Position numbers and translations under genes: made by a program
The notes under the pieces: generated by a model
Seen by the model: only the letters and a program-made list of their open reading frames with translations
Databases searched by the model: none
Told to the model about the DNA's origin: nothing
Shown: positions 31,990 through 64,000 of the stretch, in pieces
How the letters are laid out: each line of letters starts with the position of its first letter
Position numbering within the stretch: the first letter of the stretch is position 1
Assembly (NCBI RefSeq): GCF_023159225.1
Contig: NC_063184.1
Location: forward strand, 19,023,528 to 19,087,527
Reading direction: 5' to 3'
Source: Perognathus longimembris pacificus
Lineage: Eukaryota > Chordata > Mammalia > Rodentia > Heteromyidae
Length of the DNA: 64,000 nt

Positions 31990-33436
31990 TTTAATCTCCC
32001 TTTACACATCATATTAACATTCATATTACAAGGCATTCCATTCACAAATATTAAAGTTTTAAAAACTTCACACACATACCCCCAGAAAGTCTATACCAGA
32101 TTCAGTCACTTTACTAAATCATTAAAACAATAAAGGTAATGAAAACATTATCATAATTCTCTTAAAGCAATAAGGTCTGAGGCACTCTGGGAAAGATGAT
32201 CTCCTATAGGTGTAATGGGTCAAGTCATCGATACTCAGTAGTCAAGGAGACTCTAATGACCATGACTTTATGATCTGATACGTCTTCACAGGATCCACTT
32301 CTACTTGGACAACTGCAAAGAGGAACATAGGTTTCGGGCAGCTGAGGCATTTCTAATGAGGGGCTTGCTCAACTAGGAGGAGTGCAGGGCGCGAGCGTGA
32401 GCACACCAGGCACAGCCACACTACTCAACACGTTCCACTTCACCAGCACCAGGCTGCTAGTGCCCGGGCCGACTCGCTCACTACCTACCTAACCCACTGT
32501 GCTCACAGAAGGAGACCATGGCTTTCCCATCACCCCACGGTGCACCCATCGCTTTTCTGTGTGCATTCCCAAGGTATACCCTTGAAAAAACCAGGGGGCT
32601 TGCCTCCTCTCATTTCTGACCAATGGAGGTTTGAAATAGCTGGGTATGACAAAATCATCACCCCCACGACAGCCAGCCACCGCCTGTGGTGTGGTTACAT
32701 CTGCTCTCTAGACGTTAAGAAGCCTGGTGACCTCCTTCCAAAGTGGATGTTCGTCACTCATCACTGGCAGAGTCCGCGCTGGAGAGAAAGCCTCACTGAG
32801 TGAGGGCTTCCTGGTCCACAAGAACAAGGGTGAATAATTAGCCTGGGGAGGAGGAAGCCAATTCCCACCTAGGAATTAAATCACTACAAACTAAAGATCC
32901 ATTAGGACATCAAATAACCCTGTCAGAGCAGAATCAACCCAAATCAAAGGTCACATAGTATTCAGTAATTGCATTTGTGGAGTTTAAAATATATGCATAT
33001 ATGTTTCCACACATATATATAATAAAAAAAAATCTGGAGCAATCTGTGTTGCTGGTTTCAAGGATTCTCATCTTCAACATTCCCCTGGAAAGCAGCTGGC
33101 TCTGGACAGCCAGTTGGTGGCAGTGATAAAAGCAACTAGAAGCAGGCTTACGTCAAAGTGTTCAAGGGGCAAACAAGAAACTGGTGTTGCAGGGCTGGGA
33201 GGGAGAGGGCTTAGTGGGGCACTGAAAGGAGTTGAGCAACATTTCCTTGATTCTTCTCAGCTTTTTCAGATCCAAGACAAACTCGTGAGGACACACACCA
33301 AAGGCAGTAGTCCTTTCTGATTACTGTCGAAACAAGTGATTTAAAAACAAAAAAGAAAAAAGAAAGAAAACTGCCTCTTCCTTTCTGTACTCTCAATAAA
33401 ACGTGCAGTACAGTAAGAAAGTGCTGTGGTGGGAAA
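31990..33436 (-). other. METAP1: Probable METAP1 3' UTR
   Basis: A 1.4-kb stretch downstream of the METAP1 stop that, unlike the rest of the locus, has no SINE or L1 insertion. On the minus strand an ATTAAA lies at 31990-31995 and could be the poly(A) signal. The boundary is inferred, not proven. Confidence 0.45.
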
Positions 33437-53877
<20,441 letters not shown>

Positions 53878-54099
53878 CTAGAAGAGCAAACAAGAAAATT
53901 AGTAATCATGCCACCTTAACTAGAAAAAAAAGTCTTTTTTTGGTTACTCTACCACTTAAGCCATACAGTATACTCTTAATTGGAAAACTTTTTGAGGAAT
54001 GCTAAGTGTAAGAAACAGTTATTGCAAGCCTTATTTGAAAAAACTAAAAATTTGGAAAAAATATAAGAAATGGTAGCTTATCGAAACTTCTCTTCAAAG

Positions 54100-54175
54100 G
54101 GCAGAGAGGGTATAATTTAGTGGTAGACTGCTTACCTAGTAAGTGCAAAGTCCTAGGATCAACATCCAAACACAC

Positions 54176-54212
<37 letters not shown>
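54100..54212 (+). repeat. ID-like fragment with (CA)n tail
   Basis: GAGAGGGTATAATTTAGTGG, CCTAGTAAGTGCAAAGTCCT, then a CA tract from about 54169 to 54212. Confidence 0.75.
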
Positions 54213-54715
54213 GCACACAGCAGTAATCTAAAGTTTATATCAAATAAGCAAAAAAAAGATCCCTTAGGCTGAAAAGTTGTCATGGTCATATTAAAATTTT
54301 AATTCACCGAATTATTTTCAAGTATGTAAAAAAACCCATTAGTCAGTCCTCATCATATACTGTAAAAAAAATAAGAAATAACATTTTAAAGATTATTCTA
54401 TTATGTATCGTAGTTCATCAGTCAGCACACAAGTAACTAGCGCCTGAATACAGCAGGCCTAGAACACAACCATGGCGAGGCTTTAGCACCTCTGTCTGGC
54501 TGACAAGCATGGACAAATAACAAGAGACAAGGTGTCTCACTTAGGGAACTATGATAGCAATAAAAAAAAGTAACAGTGAAAACTGTCCCAAGCCTCTAGA
54601 AAATGAAAAAGACAAAGAAAAGGACAAATCCTTAGGTACACAGAGGAACACAGAACGGCTTCAGCCCTGAAATGTGGGGCAGACTTCTGCCCCACCAAAC
54701 TGGTTTATTCCTCCT

Positions 54716-54803
54716 TTCTTTCCTTCCTTCCTCCCTCCCTCCCTCCTCACTCCTATCATTCCCTCCCTCTTCCGATCCTTCCCTCCCACCCCTCCCTCCC
54801 TTC
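54716..54803 (+). repeat. (TTCC)n/(CCCT)n pyrimidine tract
   Basis: Imperfect tetranucleotide pyrimidine repeat. Ser/Pro-rich or Glu/Gly-rich frames over it are artefacts. Confidence 0.9.
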
Positions 54804-55210
54804 AGTTCTCTCCTTCCATTTCCGGGAACTTTGACCCAGAAGGTTGAGATAATGAATTTGTGTTCTTTTAAACCACAAAGTTGTGACAACCTGCCAAAGC
54901 AGCTATAGAAAACACAAGAGATAAAACAGTTCATCCAGTCATCAAACTGTAAAACTGATGAAAAGATTGGTGCCTCCCAATCCCATTGTCGGAAAACTAA
55001 AGATTCTAGCACAAAAGGAGAGATTACAACCTAGCACTAAGGTGGGAAAAGTGGTTTCTCTGCTATTATTAATTTGTACAGAATAAACCTGTTAAACCAT
55101 AATAATGAAAATGATAAGTTATTGCCTGCATTCTCCTCTAATTTTCACAAAACCCAACAAGACTAAGTCACATTCCATTTTATTTATTTATTTCTCTATC
55201 TATCTATTTC

Positions 55211-55410
55211 TTTTTGCCAGTCCTGGGGCTTGGACTCAAGGCTTGGGCACTGTCCCTGAGCTTCTTTTGCTCAAGGCTAGCACTCTACCTCTTGAACCAC
55301 AGCACCATTTCCAGCTTTTTCTGTTTATGTGGTGCTGAGGAATCGAACCCAGGGCTTCATGCATGCTAGGCAAACACGCTACCACTAAGCCACATTCCCA
55401 GCCCTGTCAC
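55211..55410 (-). repeat. IDL-Geo SINE, antisense
   Basis: TTTTTGCCAGTCCTGGGGCT, TTGCTCAAGGCTAGCACTCT, GGTGCTGAGGAATCGAACCC, CACATTCCCAGCCC. Confidence 0.88.
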
Positions 55411-55679
55411 ATCCCATTTTAAAACTGACAAAAAACTAAAGCACAGACAGCATGGTAACACATAAGGGGGATTCTAACTCAGGATGAGCTGACTAAGTTA
55501 TGCCTTCCCAGGGTGTTGCTGTGTCCCCTGCACATATTCTCAGTATGCAAAGCATTAAGTAAGCACCAGACATGGAGCTAGAAAGCATGGGTCTGATTAA
55601 GCAGCCCCATGTATTACCTACACCATTGTAAGCACTAAAGTCCTACTTTCAAATTTAGGGAATTTGTGTGACTCTTATC

Positions 55680-56045
55680 TCCAAATGGGCTTGTGTAGGC
55701 AGTATTCCCCAAAGGGCTCATGTGCCAAAGGCTTGGTCTAATCTGGTAGATCCCTCCTCATTGAAAGATGATGAAGATATGAGGACAATAACTTCATCAA
55801 TGGTTATTTCTGCTGCTCTGTTCACACTGAATGGGCCATTAGGAGGAAAAGCCTGGTTGAAGGAAGTAGGTGGGGGTGTGGGGGTTGTATCTACCTCTGA
55901 AGGAGGTATCTTGTCCTGGTCCCTACCCAAAGCAATGGAGCCAGTAGGCCACGAAATGGAACCTCTGAAACCATGAGCCTAAACAATTGTTTTCCTTTTA
56001 AGATGTCTCTCTCACAGTCTCTTGTCAGATTAACATAATAAAAAA
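55680..56045 (+). mobile_element. ERVL-MaLR-type LTR remnant
   Basis: Matches in order what I know of mammalian/rodent MaLR LTRs: AGGGCTCATGTGCCAAAGGC, TTGGTCTAATCTGGTAG, AAGCAATGGAGCCAGTAGGC, AACCTCTGAAACCATGAGCC and TCTTGTCAGATTAACATAAT. Old and diverged; no internal genes. Confidence 0.5.
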
Positions 56046-56910
56046 TAACTTCTACAATAGCAGGTTAAACGAGATAATGTAACTTATACAAAGCAGTTAA
56101 CAGAATTTTGTGTGGCTTGATGGATGGAATACATCCTGATTACATTTCCCCTGTTATAAGGTATGGGCTGTTACATATACAACCTGTCATTGTCAGAAGT
56201 TTCACTATGCAAGTTGGGAGCCAGGGCCAGTCCAATGTCTATCATTACAAAAGCTGCATACATCCCAAACTAGAGAAAGAATGCAGGTGATTAAGACCAT
56301 AAGCACATAAGACGGCCTTCTGTTGCAGACAGAGGTGTGACACTTGCCACTATTACCTTCTGAGCAGACTGACTCTACAGTCATTGCCCCTTCCCTTAGC
56401 AGTAACAGCACCGTGCTATAGTTTAGAGCCCAGCTCCAAATATTCCCTGCCTCCTGGATGCCTGTGGCCATGCAATGCAGCTGGACACAGCTGTTGGATG
56501 GGGCTCTGGAAAGCGTCTGGGAAAATGGCACTCATGCTTTACTCTGTTGGCTTCCTGCTTCCTGCTCCAGTGCCTTAAATACTGCCTCAGTTGATGTGGC
56601 AGGCAAAGTTCATCTTAGGAAGCTTGGCCTCTTGTGACATCTATGTACCTATACAGGTTCTACAGGGTCTGTCCAGACCCACTGTCATAGAAAAACAAGA
56701 GCAAAGACATCAGGGGGGAAAAAAATACACTTTTATTTGGAGAAGATACACTGAATTAGAAAGTCCATGACATCCTGAGAAACAAAACCCCAAAGAACAG
56801 TAAAACAACTCTGTCATTTCTCTGTTTGGTATTAGACCAACCAAAGAAAGAAAGTAAAGACAGCTATAGTAACAGTAAGCAGGCTGAAGAACAGCCACCC
56901 AAAGATACTA
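56046..56910 (-). other. METAP1 intron 1, nothing recognised
   Basis: No exon or nameable repeat. Short frames at 56205-56580 lack supporting features. Confidence 0.4.
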
Positions 56911-56914
56911 AGTA

Positions 56915-57170
56915 GTAATCCCCGGAACTTTACAGGTTATTTGATTTGGGAAAAGGGTTCTTTGCAGTGATGACTAAATTAAGAATTGTGTGTTAAATTA
57001 TTTTAGACTGTCAAGGTGGGCCCCAAAAACCACTTTGTTAGAAAAGACATTCAGGTAGACTACACACATACCAGAGGAGATAACATGACCACAGTGAAGT
57101 TGAGATTGGAGTGGTAAGCCTACAAGTCAAGGAATGCTGGCAGCACCAGAGGTTAGACAAAACAAAGAAT
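56915..57170 (+). repeat. Ancient mammalian interspersed repeat, type not assigned
   Basis: GGGTTCTTTGCAGTGATGAC, GTCAAGGTGGGCCCCAAAAA, and GAGATTGGAGTGGTAAGCCT with AAGTCAAGGAATGCTGGCAG recall a common old repeat whose name I cannot give with confidence. Confidence 0.45.
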
Positions 57171-57254
57171 AAGACTCTCAGTAGATTCATCTAAAGACAA
57201 CACAATCTTGACCTTCATGGTCCCTTTAGGCCTATTGAAACTGACTTTGGAACC

Positions 57255-57385
57255 AAATATAATGGCACCTGTCTATAATCCCAGCACTCAGGAAGCTGGG
57301 GCAAAAGTAACAAAGCTTTGAGAACAGTCTGTGCTACAGAAGTCTGGGCCTCCAGGCCTCCAAGGATACATAGAAGACCCTGTCT
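57255..57385 (+). repeat. B1 SINE, diverged
   Basis: AATATAATGGCACCTGTCTA, ATCCCAGCACTCAGGAAGCT. Confidence 0.6.
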
Positions 57386-57401
57386 TGAAGATAAGGGTGA
57401 G

Positions 57402-57850
57402 CCAGCCACTGGTGGCTCATGCCAGTTATCCTAGAGACTCAGGAGGCTTACATCTGGGGATCATGATTCAAAGCCAGCCCAGTCAGGAAAGGCCATGAGA
57501 CACTTTTTTTTTTTTTGCCAGTCCTGGGCCTTGGACTCAGGGTCTGAGCACAGGTCCAGGGCCTAGCTTCTTTTTTGTTCAAGGCTAGCACTCTGCCACT
57601 TGAGCCACAGTGCCACTTCTGGCTGTTTTCTATATATGTGGTGCTGGGGAATCAAACTCAGGGCTTCATGCATATGAGGCAAGCACTCTTGCCACTAGGC
57701 CATATTCCCAGCCCACCATGAGACTCTTAACTCCAAAAAACCACCAGAAAACTGGAAGAGGCACTGTGGCTCAAAGTAGTAGAGCACTAGTCTTGAGCAA
57801 AAAGAGCTCAGTGCCCAAGCCCTAAGTTCAAGTCCCACAACTGACTAAAT
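57402..57850 (+). repeat. B1-Geo composite split by a younger IDL-Geo SINE
   Basis: The host composite runs 57402-57501 and 57725-57850. The minus-strand IDL-Geo insertion occupies about 57502-57715. CCATGAGAC at 57493-57501 and 57716-57724 is the target-site duplication. Confidence 0.9.
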
Positions 57851-58550
57851 AAATAAACAAACATGAGAGGAAAAAAGGAAGGGAAGGAGAGAGGGGAAAA
57901 AGGGAGAGGAGGAGGAGAAGCAGATAAATTTAGGTAGGACTTTCGGCTTCCAGAGCTTAAGGTAACTTTTTCTTTGTTTTACACCATCTAAATAACCCCT
58001 AGTTGTGAAAATTTGCTGCTGTAGTCACAGAAAATTTATAGAGCAACCTGTTAACAAGACATCTGGGCACACTAGAAGAATAACACTAATAACTACATCG
58101 CAACTGGGTGAAAGACAAATGACAGGGTTCCTGAAGCTTTCTCTGCTCACACGCACTCATATGGGGAGTAACTCCTCATTATTCATGGCCATGGTTAAGC
58201 AGGGAGATCAAACACAGTTTATCTTAAGACACATAACTTCAGACAGCAATGTCAACTTCTCTTCCTTTCCATACATACCATGGAGTTGCACTTGCCAGTC
58301 TAGCCTATAGCAGAGTTATTTATGCCACCAAGACGCAACAAAAAATAGAAAGGGGATGGGTAAGAAAGAGAGTGAAGAGAAAAGCTGGTTCTAGAATCTA
58401 GTTCAGATCTCATTTTAGAAACCTAAAAATCTGTTGAACCCAGGGGCAAAGTCCTACCATGGCGAATGCCAGGTGTACCATCTCTTCTGAATACAATGAA
58501 GTTAGGGAAATCTCCCCCAAAGAGTGGAGCCAATGACATGATGTTGAAAC
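57851..58550 (-). other. METAP1 intron 1, nothing recognised
   Basis: A short purine-rich stretch at 57866-57920. Otherwise no identifiable feature. Confidence 0.4.
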
Positions 58551-58554
58551 AAGT

Positions 58555-58775
58555 GACCAGGTACAGTGGCTCACACCTGTAATCCCAGCTACTCAGGAGG
58601 CAGAGATTGGGAAGATCATAGTTCAAAGCCAATTCAGGTAAAAAGTTAGCAAGTTCCCATTCTCAACATGAAGGTTGCACATGTTGTTTCACATCTATGA
58701 TCCCAGAATTAAGGTCCAGGCCAATATAGGCACAATCATACGACTATATCCAGGAAAAAAAAAAAAAAAACTAAA
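58555..58775 (+). repeat. B1-type SINE dimer, diverged
   Basis: GGTACAGTGGCTCACACCTG, AATCCCAGCTACTCAGGAGG, then a weaker second unit ending in poly(A). Confidence 0.62.
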
Positions 58776-58899
58776 GCAAAAAGGGGGAGGACTCATTAAA
58801 GAAGTAAAACACTATGGTCCCCCTCATAGGGAATAATTAGCACAGGTTTAGGCTAGTCACAGCAGAGGATCACAAGAGCCTAATAGCTATGCCCTTATG

Positions 58900-59340
58900 A
58901 ACACATAAGATGATGCTAAGTGAAATGAACTCCATGTTATGGAAACAAGTGCTATATCATTATTGTGCATGCCATGTGAAACCGTAGCTTCTATTGTTGA
59001 TGATCCTATTGTATCCCCTTCCTGTGGTTGTACCCACACTATCACTGTATCTCATCTGAGTACACTGGATACTGTATATACTGGTATTAGAACTAGGGAA
59101 GTGAAAGGGAATATCAAAATCAAGAGACAAAGGATAAAAACACAAATGACTACAAAAGCAATACTTGCAAAACCATTTGGTGTAAACCAACTGAACAACT
59201 CATGGGGGGAGAAGGAAAGGAGGAGGGGGGAGTGGGGAATGAGGGAAGAGGTAACAAACAGTACAAGAAATGTACCCAAGGCCTAACGTATAAAACTCTA
59301 ACTGCTCTGTACATCACTTTGACAATAAATAAGAAAAAAA
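58900..59340 (+). mobile_element. 5'-truncated L1, 3' UTR
   Basis: Longest clean copy of the local L1 3' UTR: GATGCTAAGTGAAATGAACT, AAAACCATTTGGTGTAAACC, AACTCATGGGGGGAGAAGGA, then TTTGACAATAAATAAG. Frames on either strand here are repeat-derived. Confidence 0.78.
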
Positions 59341-59489
59341 GAAGTAAAACACTTGCCTGGCAAGCAAAATGCCCTCATTCCAATCCCAGCATCACCAGGA
59401 AAAAAATACAAAACAACTAGAGATAATATGAGATTAGCCAAAAGGGCTAACATTTAATTAATGAAAGTTTGTTTCAACAAATGAAAAGG

Positions 59490-59834
59490 AGGCTGGGCAC
59501 AGTGTCTCATGTCTGTAATCCTACCTACTCGAAAGGTTGAAATCTAAGGACAGAAATTTGAGGCCAGCTCAGTCAGACTGAAAAGTCCAGGAGATTCCAT
59601 TTCCAAAATAACTTGCGGGCTGGGAATATGGCCTAGTGGTAAAGTGCTCGCCTCATATACATGAAGCCCTGGGTTCGATTCCTCAGCACCACATATGTAG
59701 AAAAAAGCCAGAAGTGGCGCTGTGGCTCAAGAGGTAGAGTGCTAGCCTTGAGCAAAAAGAAGCCAAGGACAGTGCTCAGGCCCTGAGTCCACGTCCAGGA
59801 CTGGCAATAAAAACAAAACATATAAAATAACTTG
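59490..59834 (+). repeat. B1 fragment hit by an IDL-Geo SINE with 11-bp TSD
   Basis: A diverged B1 at about 59490-59604. A full IDL-Geo copy at 59616-59823 is flanked by AAAATAACTTG (59605-59615 and 59824-59834). Confidence 0.9.
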
Positions 59835-60555
59835 AAAAAAATGGCTAAAAGTGTGGCATAAGTATAAGAGTATAGCCAAGCAAGCAAGCTAATCTAACAC
59901 AAAGCCCTTTCAGAAGAAAACAATTAAGAAAAAAAACAATTTTTTAAGAAAAAAATAACTGACAGAAACAGGAGTTTCCAAACTGAAAGAGCCCACAGGA
60001 CAGATAAAAAAAGTCGCCTGCCCCAAGGCCAGCAAAATGAGATTTCATTGAAGTGAGGATAAACAGAAGATCTAATAAAACTTTCAGAGAAAGAGGAGGA
60101 AAATGGCAATATACAAAAGCTGAACACCAAGAACACATCAGACTTTTCAACAGGGAATGCTAGATGAATAACAAAGTTCTGAGAAAACAATTGCCAAAGT
60201 AGCATTTTTCACCTAAACTTAAAATCAAGCGTTATCACAGGACACTTCTATATAGGCAGAATCTCCAAATGTTAACTCCTGGCTACTTTTTCTCAGGAAG
60301 CTACAAGAGAAATAGCCATGCAAGAAGAGACGGATACAGACCGGCCATGAGGGGATCATAGAGGACCTCAAGTTGCCTGCCTACAGTGACTGAAGACACA
60401 CCAGAGGGGACTTCCACAAAGTCAGCCCAGCCACATGTTCTCATGGGAGAAGTCTGAGAGATACTTCCAATGGCAAATGTACTTTAAAGCACCGGAAGTG
60501 GTGCACAGCTGTAAGATCATATGGGCATGGACCCGTATATAGCAAAAGCAGCTGT
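59835..60555 (-). other. METAP1 intron 1, nothing recognised
   Basis: AT-rich then mixed sequence. I could not assign it to a repeat or gene. Confidence 0.4.
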
Positions 60556-60569
60556 TAAAAGACTGGAAG

Positions 60570-60783
60570 AGGGGCTGGGGATATGGCCTAGTGGCAAGAG
60601 TGCTTGCCTCGTATACATGAGGCCCTAGGTTCGATTCCCCAGCACCACATATACAGAAAATGGCCAGAAGTGGCGCTGTGGCTCAAGTGATAGAGTACTA
60701 GAGTGCTAGCCTTGAGCAAAAAAGAAGCTAGGGACAGTGCTCAGGCCCTGAGTTCACGGCCTAGGACTGGCAAAAAAAAAAAA
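60570..60783 (+). repeat. IDL-Geo SINE with 13-bp TSD
   Basis: AAAAGACTGGAAG at 60557-60569 is repeated at 60784-60796. A small internal duplication (TAGAGTACTAGAGTGCTAG) sits in the right half. Confidence 0.93.
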
Positions 60784-60924
60784 AAAAGACTGGAAGGAAG
60801 GCAGAGACAAAGTCTTTGTGACTTAGAAGCAAGTAATTAGAATGTGAAGGCTCTTCATTTAAAGAGAAAAGATTCAAAAAAATAATAATAAGCCATGTAT
60901 TATGAACCAAATCAGGAAATATTT

Positions 60925-61080
60925 GAGGGGCTGGTAATGTGGCTTGGTGGTAGACTGCTTGCCTACATGCATGAAACCCTGAGTTCAATTCCTCAGCACC
61001 ACATAAACAGAAAAAGCCAGAAGTGATGCAGTGGCTCAAGTGATAGAGTACTAGTCTGGAGCAAAAGAAGCTCAGGGACA
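60925..61080 (+). repeat. IDL-Geo type SINE, right end truncated
   Basis: GGGGCTGGTAATGTGGCTTG to AAGAAGCTCAGGGACA, then passes straight into a purine microsatellite. Confidence 0.8.
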
Positions 61081-61298
61081 AGAGAGAGAAAGAAAGAAAG
61101 AAAGAAAGAGAGAGAAAGAAAGAAAAAGAAAGAAAGGAAGGAAGAAAGAAAGAAAGAAAGAAAGAGAGAGAAAGAAAGAAAAAGAAAGAAAGGAAGGAAG
61201 GGAGAGAAAGAAAGAAAAAGAAAGAAAGGAAGGAAGGGAGAGAATGAGGGAGGGAGGGAGGAAGGGAGAGATGGAGGGAAGGAGGGAGGGAGGAAAAA
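61081..61298 (+). repeat. About 218-bp homopurine tract (GAAA/GGAA/GGGA)n
   Basis: Almost unbroken G/A on the plus strand; units shift from GAAA to GGAA to GGGA. Long Phe/Leu/Ser/Pro frames on the complement are low complexity. Confidence 0.94.
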
Positions 61299-61735
61299 AA
61301 ATGACAAACTCATCATTTTAAACTTAAACAAGTACTGTAAAACATGAATTTGCATCTAATAAAAATCAATACATAATTCTTAAATGATAACACAACTCTT
61401 TAAAAGTTACTTTCTAAAAGGTGACGTCTGCCAAGTTGTCAATCCTCATGTAACAGCTCTACCCACTGCCAGAGCTAATGGAACCATCGACAGGTACACA
61501 TCATGCAAGCCTGAACTACCACAGGTGGACATTTGAACTTGAATTTCATGGTCTAAAGACAATGCATTTCTGGAAGGCTTGCTCGTGGCAATCAATACCT
61601 TATATGTGCAGACATTCGGATGCAATTTGAGACTGGAAAGATTAACATCTTAATGTATCATCTACACTGTATATCTGTGTCACTGTAACAGTTCATAAAA
61701 CATAATTCTTATTTTTCTAACAAAGAATATTAGAG
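61299..61735 (-). other. METAP1 intron 1, nothing recognised
   Basis: No feature recognised. Confidence 0.4.
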
Positions 61736-61737
61736 TT

Positions 61738-62035
61738 TAAACTCTGGGCCTCAAGCTTGCTAGGTAGGCAGGCACTCTACCACTTTCCCATCCCTTTTTT
61801 GCTTTAGTTATTTTTCAAGTAGGGTCTTATATTTTTGACTGAAACTGGCCTCAGACCACAAACAACCTACTTAAACCTTCCACAGAACTGAGGTCATATG
61901 CTTGCACCACCACACCCAACTTATTGACTGAATTGGGGTCTTGCTAACTTTTTTTGCTCAGACTGGCCTCAGACCAACTCCACTCCCTGAACAATGTGAC
62001 TACAGATTACAGGCATAAGCCACCCCACCCAGCCA
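61738..62035 (-). repeat. B1-type units, antisense, degraded
   Basis: AAACTCTGGGCCTCAAGCTT, CTTGCACCACCACACCCAAC, ACAGGCATAAGCCACCCCAC. Confidence 0.55.
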
Positions 62036-62550
62036 CAATTCTTAACTTTTCTGATCACCAAATCCTTCAAGGATCTTCAGGAAGCAATCCCTCCCACAAC
62101 ACACCCACACATCCATGCACAAATAACATGTGCATACTGTTCTGTTTATTCTTTCACATACATTAATACATGTTATTATCAAAGTACTGGGCCAGTAGGG
62201 AGACAGGCAGCAGTGAAGATGGGCAGGTTCTTAACCATTCTAGACAGACATTATATGACTGATTACATAATTCGGGTTATAAAGGTTAAAAAGAAAAATC
62301 ACACGGGGGTATGGAAAGAGGTGGAAGACCAAAGCTAAAGATATCAGCAGGGGTCATATCATAAGCATCAGTGTATTCTAGAAAACAACAGAGAACCACA
62401 CCAAAAGGTTTTGAACCAAGAACCTATACAGACTTCAGTTCATGGCATCTCTGATCTCCATCCATAAACCCAAGATTAAAAGTCTTCTGTTTCCAAATAA
62501 AATACAGAGTCCACAAAATAGTCTTAAGAACATCATAGAATGAGTTTTGG

Positions 62551-62759
62551 GGGCTGGGAATACGGCCTAGTGGCAAGAGTGCTTGCCTCCTACACATGAA
62601 GCTCTCGGTTCGATTCCCCAGCACCACATATATGGAAAACGGCCAGAAGGGGCGCTGTGGCTCAGGTGGCAGAGTGCTAGCTATCCTTGAGTGGGAAGAA
62701 GCCAGGGAGGGTGCTCAGGCCCTGAGTCCAAGGCCCAGGACTGGCCAAAAAAAAAAAAA
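62551..62759 (+). repeat. IDL-Geo SINE with 14-bp TSD
   Basis: AGAATGAGTTTTGG at 62537-62550 is repeated exactly at 62760-62773. Confidence 0.94.
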
Positions 62760-62773
62760 AGAATGAGTTTTGG

Positions 62774-64000
62774 ATGCCGACTGCTTCTGCTTGTGGACCC
62801 ACAGAATTCACAGTGTAAACTGCTCCTGCAATTCAAAGTAATCTTTACAATCAATAACACAGTTATAATTATACCATATCTTTAAAACTTGTCAAAGCAA
62901 TAGGACTCTCATAGTTGTTATATAAAGGAAATGGAAAAAATAGTAGAACTAATAGTGTCTAATAAAAAAAATTACAAAAAAGTAGGGGTTTTGTTCACTT
63001 GTTTACATTGAGACATTAGTCACACTAATTTGTCCAGGCTGACCTTGAACTTACTATACTGCTCTGACTGAACTGGAACTCCCTTGGGGAATCCTGAGCT
63101 TCTCAAGTGCTGAGATCATGGGACATCGTGCCCAGCTTAACAGGCTTTATTTCTTCATTCTAAAATTCATAGACACATTTGGACAGTGATTGCCTTCTTC
63201 TCACTGTTAATATACAAAACAGCAAGTATTCGTTGTATGCTTGGCAAACCTTACAAGGTTTGAAGTCACTCCCCAACTCCATCCTTGGTACCTTCAATTC
63301 TTCTGCCATGGGAAGTTTTTAATGCTATCATTTCCTCTGAGCCATCACCACACTCTATTTCATGTCCCCAGCTTCCTCTAGAGAGCCTGCAATGACAATG
63401 TTCTCATGGCCATCTTCAAATATTTCTCTACAATCCCACTTACATTTAAATTTCACTGCCAGATTATCATTTATTCTTTCTTTGCCGGTCAAATCTTTCT
63501 TTGGATTATCTATTTTTATGAAATGTGGCTGAGTTTAGGAGCAGGAAACAAGAAACAAAACAACACAACCTCACCCTCTGCTGTCAGCATGTGAGTTGCA
63601 GGCTGCCAGTGACAGCCACGGCCAGGCTTTGGCAGAAGTGCAGAAGCAGATCACTGGTCAGCATGCACATCTACAGTGGCCTGGTGATCTCTAGGAGAGC
63701 AGTCACATCTGCACTTTACATGATTACTTCACAGTAAAACCGTGTTACTGCAATATAAACTGTGTTGCTGGGGGACTTTACACAACTAAGTGGTCGTAAC
63801 TAAATTCTTGCATATCTAAACTGCACACACAAAAGGAGGGAGAAAGGATGCGTAAATGCAGTCATTATATTCACTGTACTACATAAAACATGAACTATGT
63901 AATTTGAGGGTAGAGATTGAAGGGGAAAGATGGGGAAGAAAGATGGAAGGGATGACATTGTTCAATATGTATTGTACTTACAATCTGACATGAAACTGAA
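62774..64000 (-). other. METAP1 intron 1, to window edge
   Basis: A B1-like antisense scrap near 63025-63140 (TGTCCAGGCTGACCTTGAAC, GGGACATCGTGCCCAGCTT). No METAP1 exon 1 and no CpG-rich promoter are seen before 64000. Confidence 0.45.

Noticed and set aside
60993..61355. A 120-codon Ser/Phe/Leu/Pro-rich frame
   Set aside because: Spans the homopurine tract and the end of a SINE; low complexity with no gene context.
53878..64000. Search for METAP1 exon 1 (38 codons, zinc-finger start) and its CpG island
   Set aside because: No matching frame with a donor and no CpG-rich block is present; exon 1 must lie beyond 64000.

Overview
The window is nuclear DNA of a mammal, almost certainly a rodent. 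It carries part of the alcohol dehydrogenase (ADH) cluster and the neighbouring METAP1 gene, in the same relative order and orientation as in other mammals (ADH4 > ADH5 > < METAP1). All coding sequence is split by GT/AG introns. The rest is dominated by tRNA- and 7SL-derived SINEs, 5'-truncated L1 copies and microsatellites. The commonest SINE is a dimer of an ID-like left half and a second tRNA-like right half. This fits the IDL-Geo family described from geomyoid rodents (kangaroo rats, pocket mice, pocket gophers). That placement is an inference from general knowledge of SINE families, not from a search.

Layout. (1) 585-10184, plus strand: exons 4-9 of ADH4 (class II alcohol dehydrogenase). 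Exons 1-3 lie left of the window; the missing 262 nt match exactly what a 380-residue protein needs. (2) 10185-16380: the ADH4-ADH5 interval, with SINEs, a truncated L1 (14165-15113) and a long GGGA/GGAA microsatellite. (3) 16380-27504, plus strand: complete ADH5 (class III ADH, S-hydroxymethylglutathione dehydrogenase / S-nitrosoglutathione reductase). It has nine coding exons, a 374-residue product and a GC-rich CpG-island promoter. (4) 27505-31990: the gap between two convergent 3' ends. (5) 31990-64000, minus strand: METAP1 (type 1 methionine aminopeptidase). Ten coding exons are present (exons 2-11 of the mammalian gene); exon 1 (38 codons) and the promoter lie right of the window, so intron 1 runs off the edge.

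Both ADH genes share the family exon plan (88, 220 or 232, 261, 136, 139 nt exons), so they are tandem paralogues. ADH4 is a restricted, mostly hepatic alcohol/retinol enzyme; ADH5 is the ubiquitous formaldehyde/GSNO enzyme with a housekeeping-type promoter. METAP1 is functionally unrelated: it removes initiator methionine from nascent chains. No exon is broken, and the catalytic residues that fall in the window are all present.

I found no previously unknown gene system. The most interesting items are an 87-nt fully open, in-frame intron in METAP1; a right monomer shared by two SINE families with different left halves; several SINE insertions with long exact target-site duplications; nested and inverted SINE pairs around exons; an upstream ORF overlapping the ADH5 start; and a perfect 34-bp tandem duplication in ADH5 intron 4.
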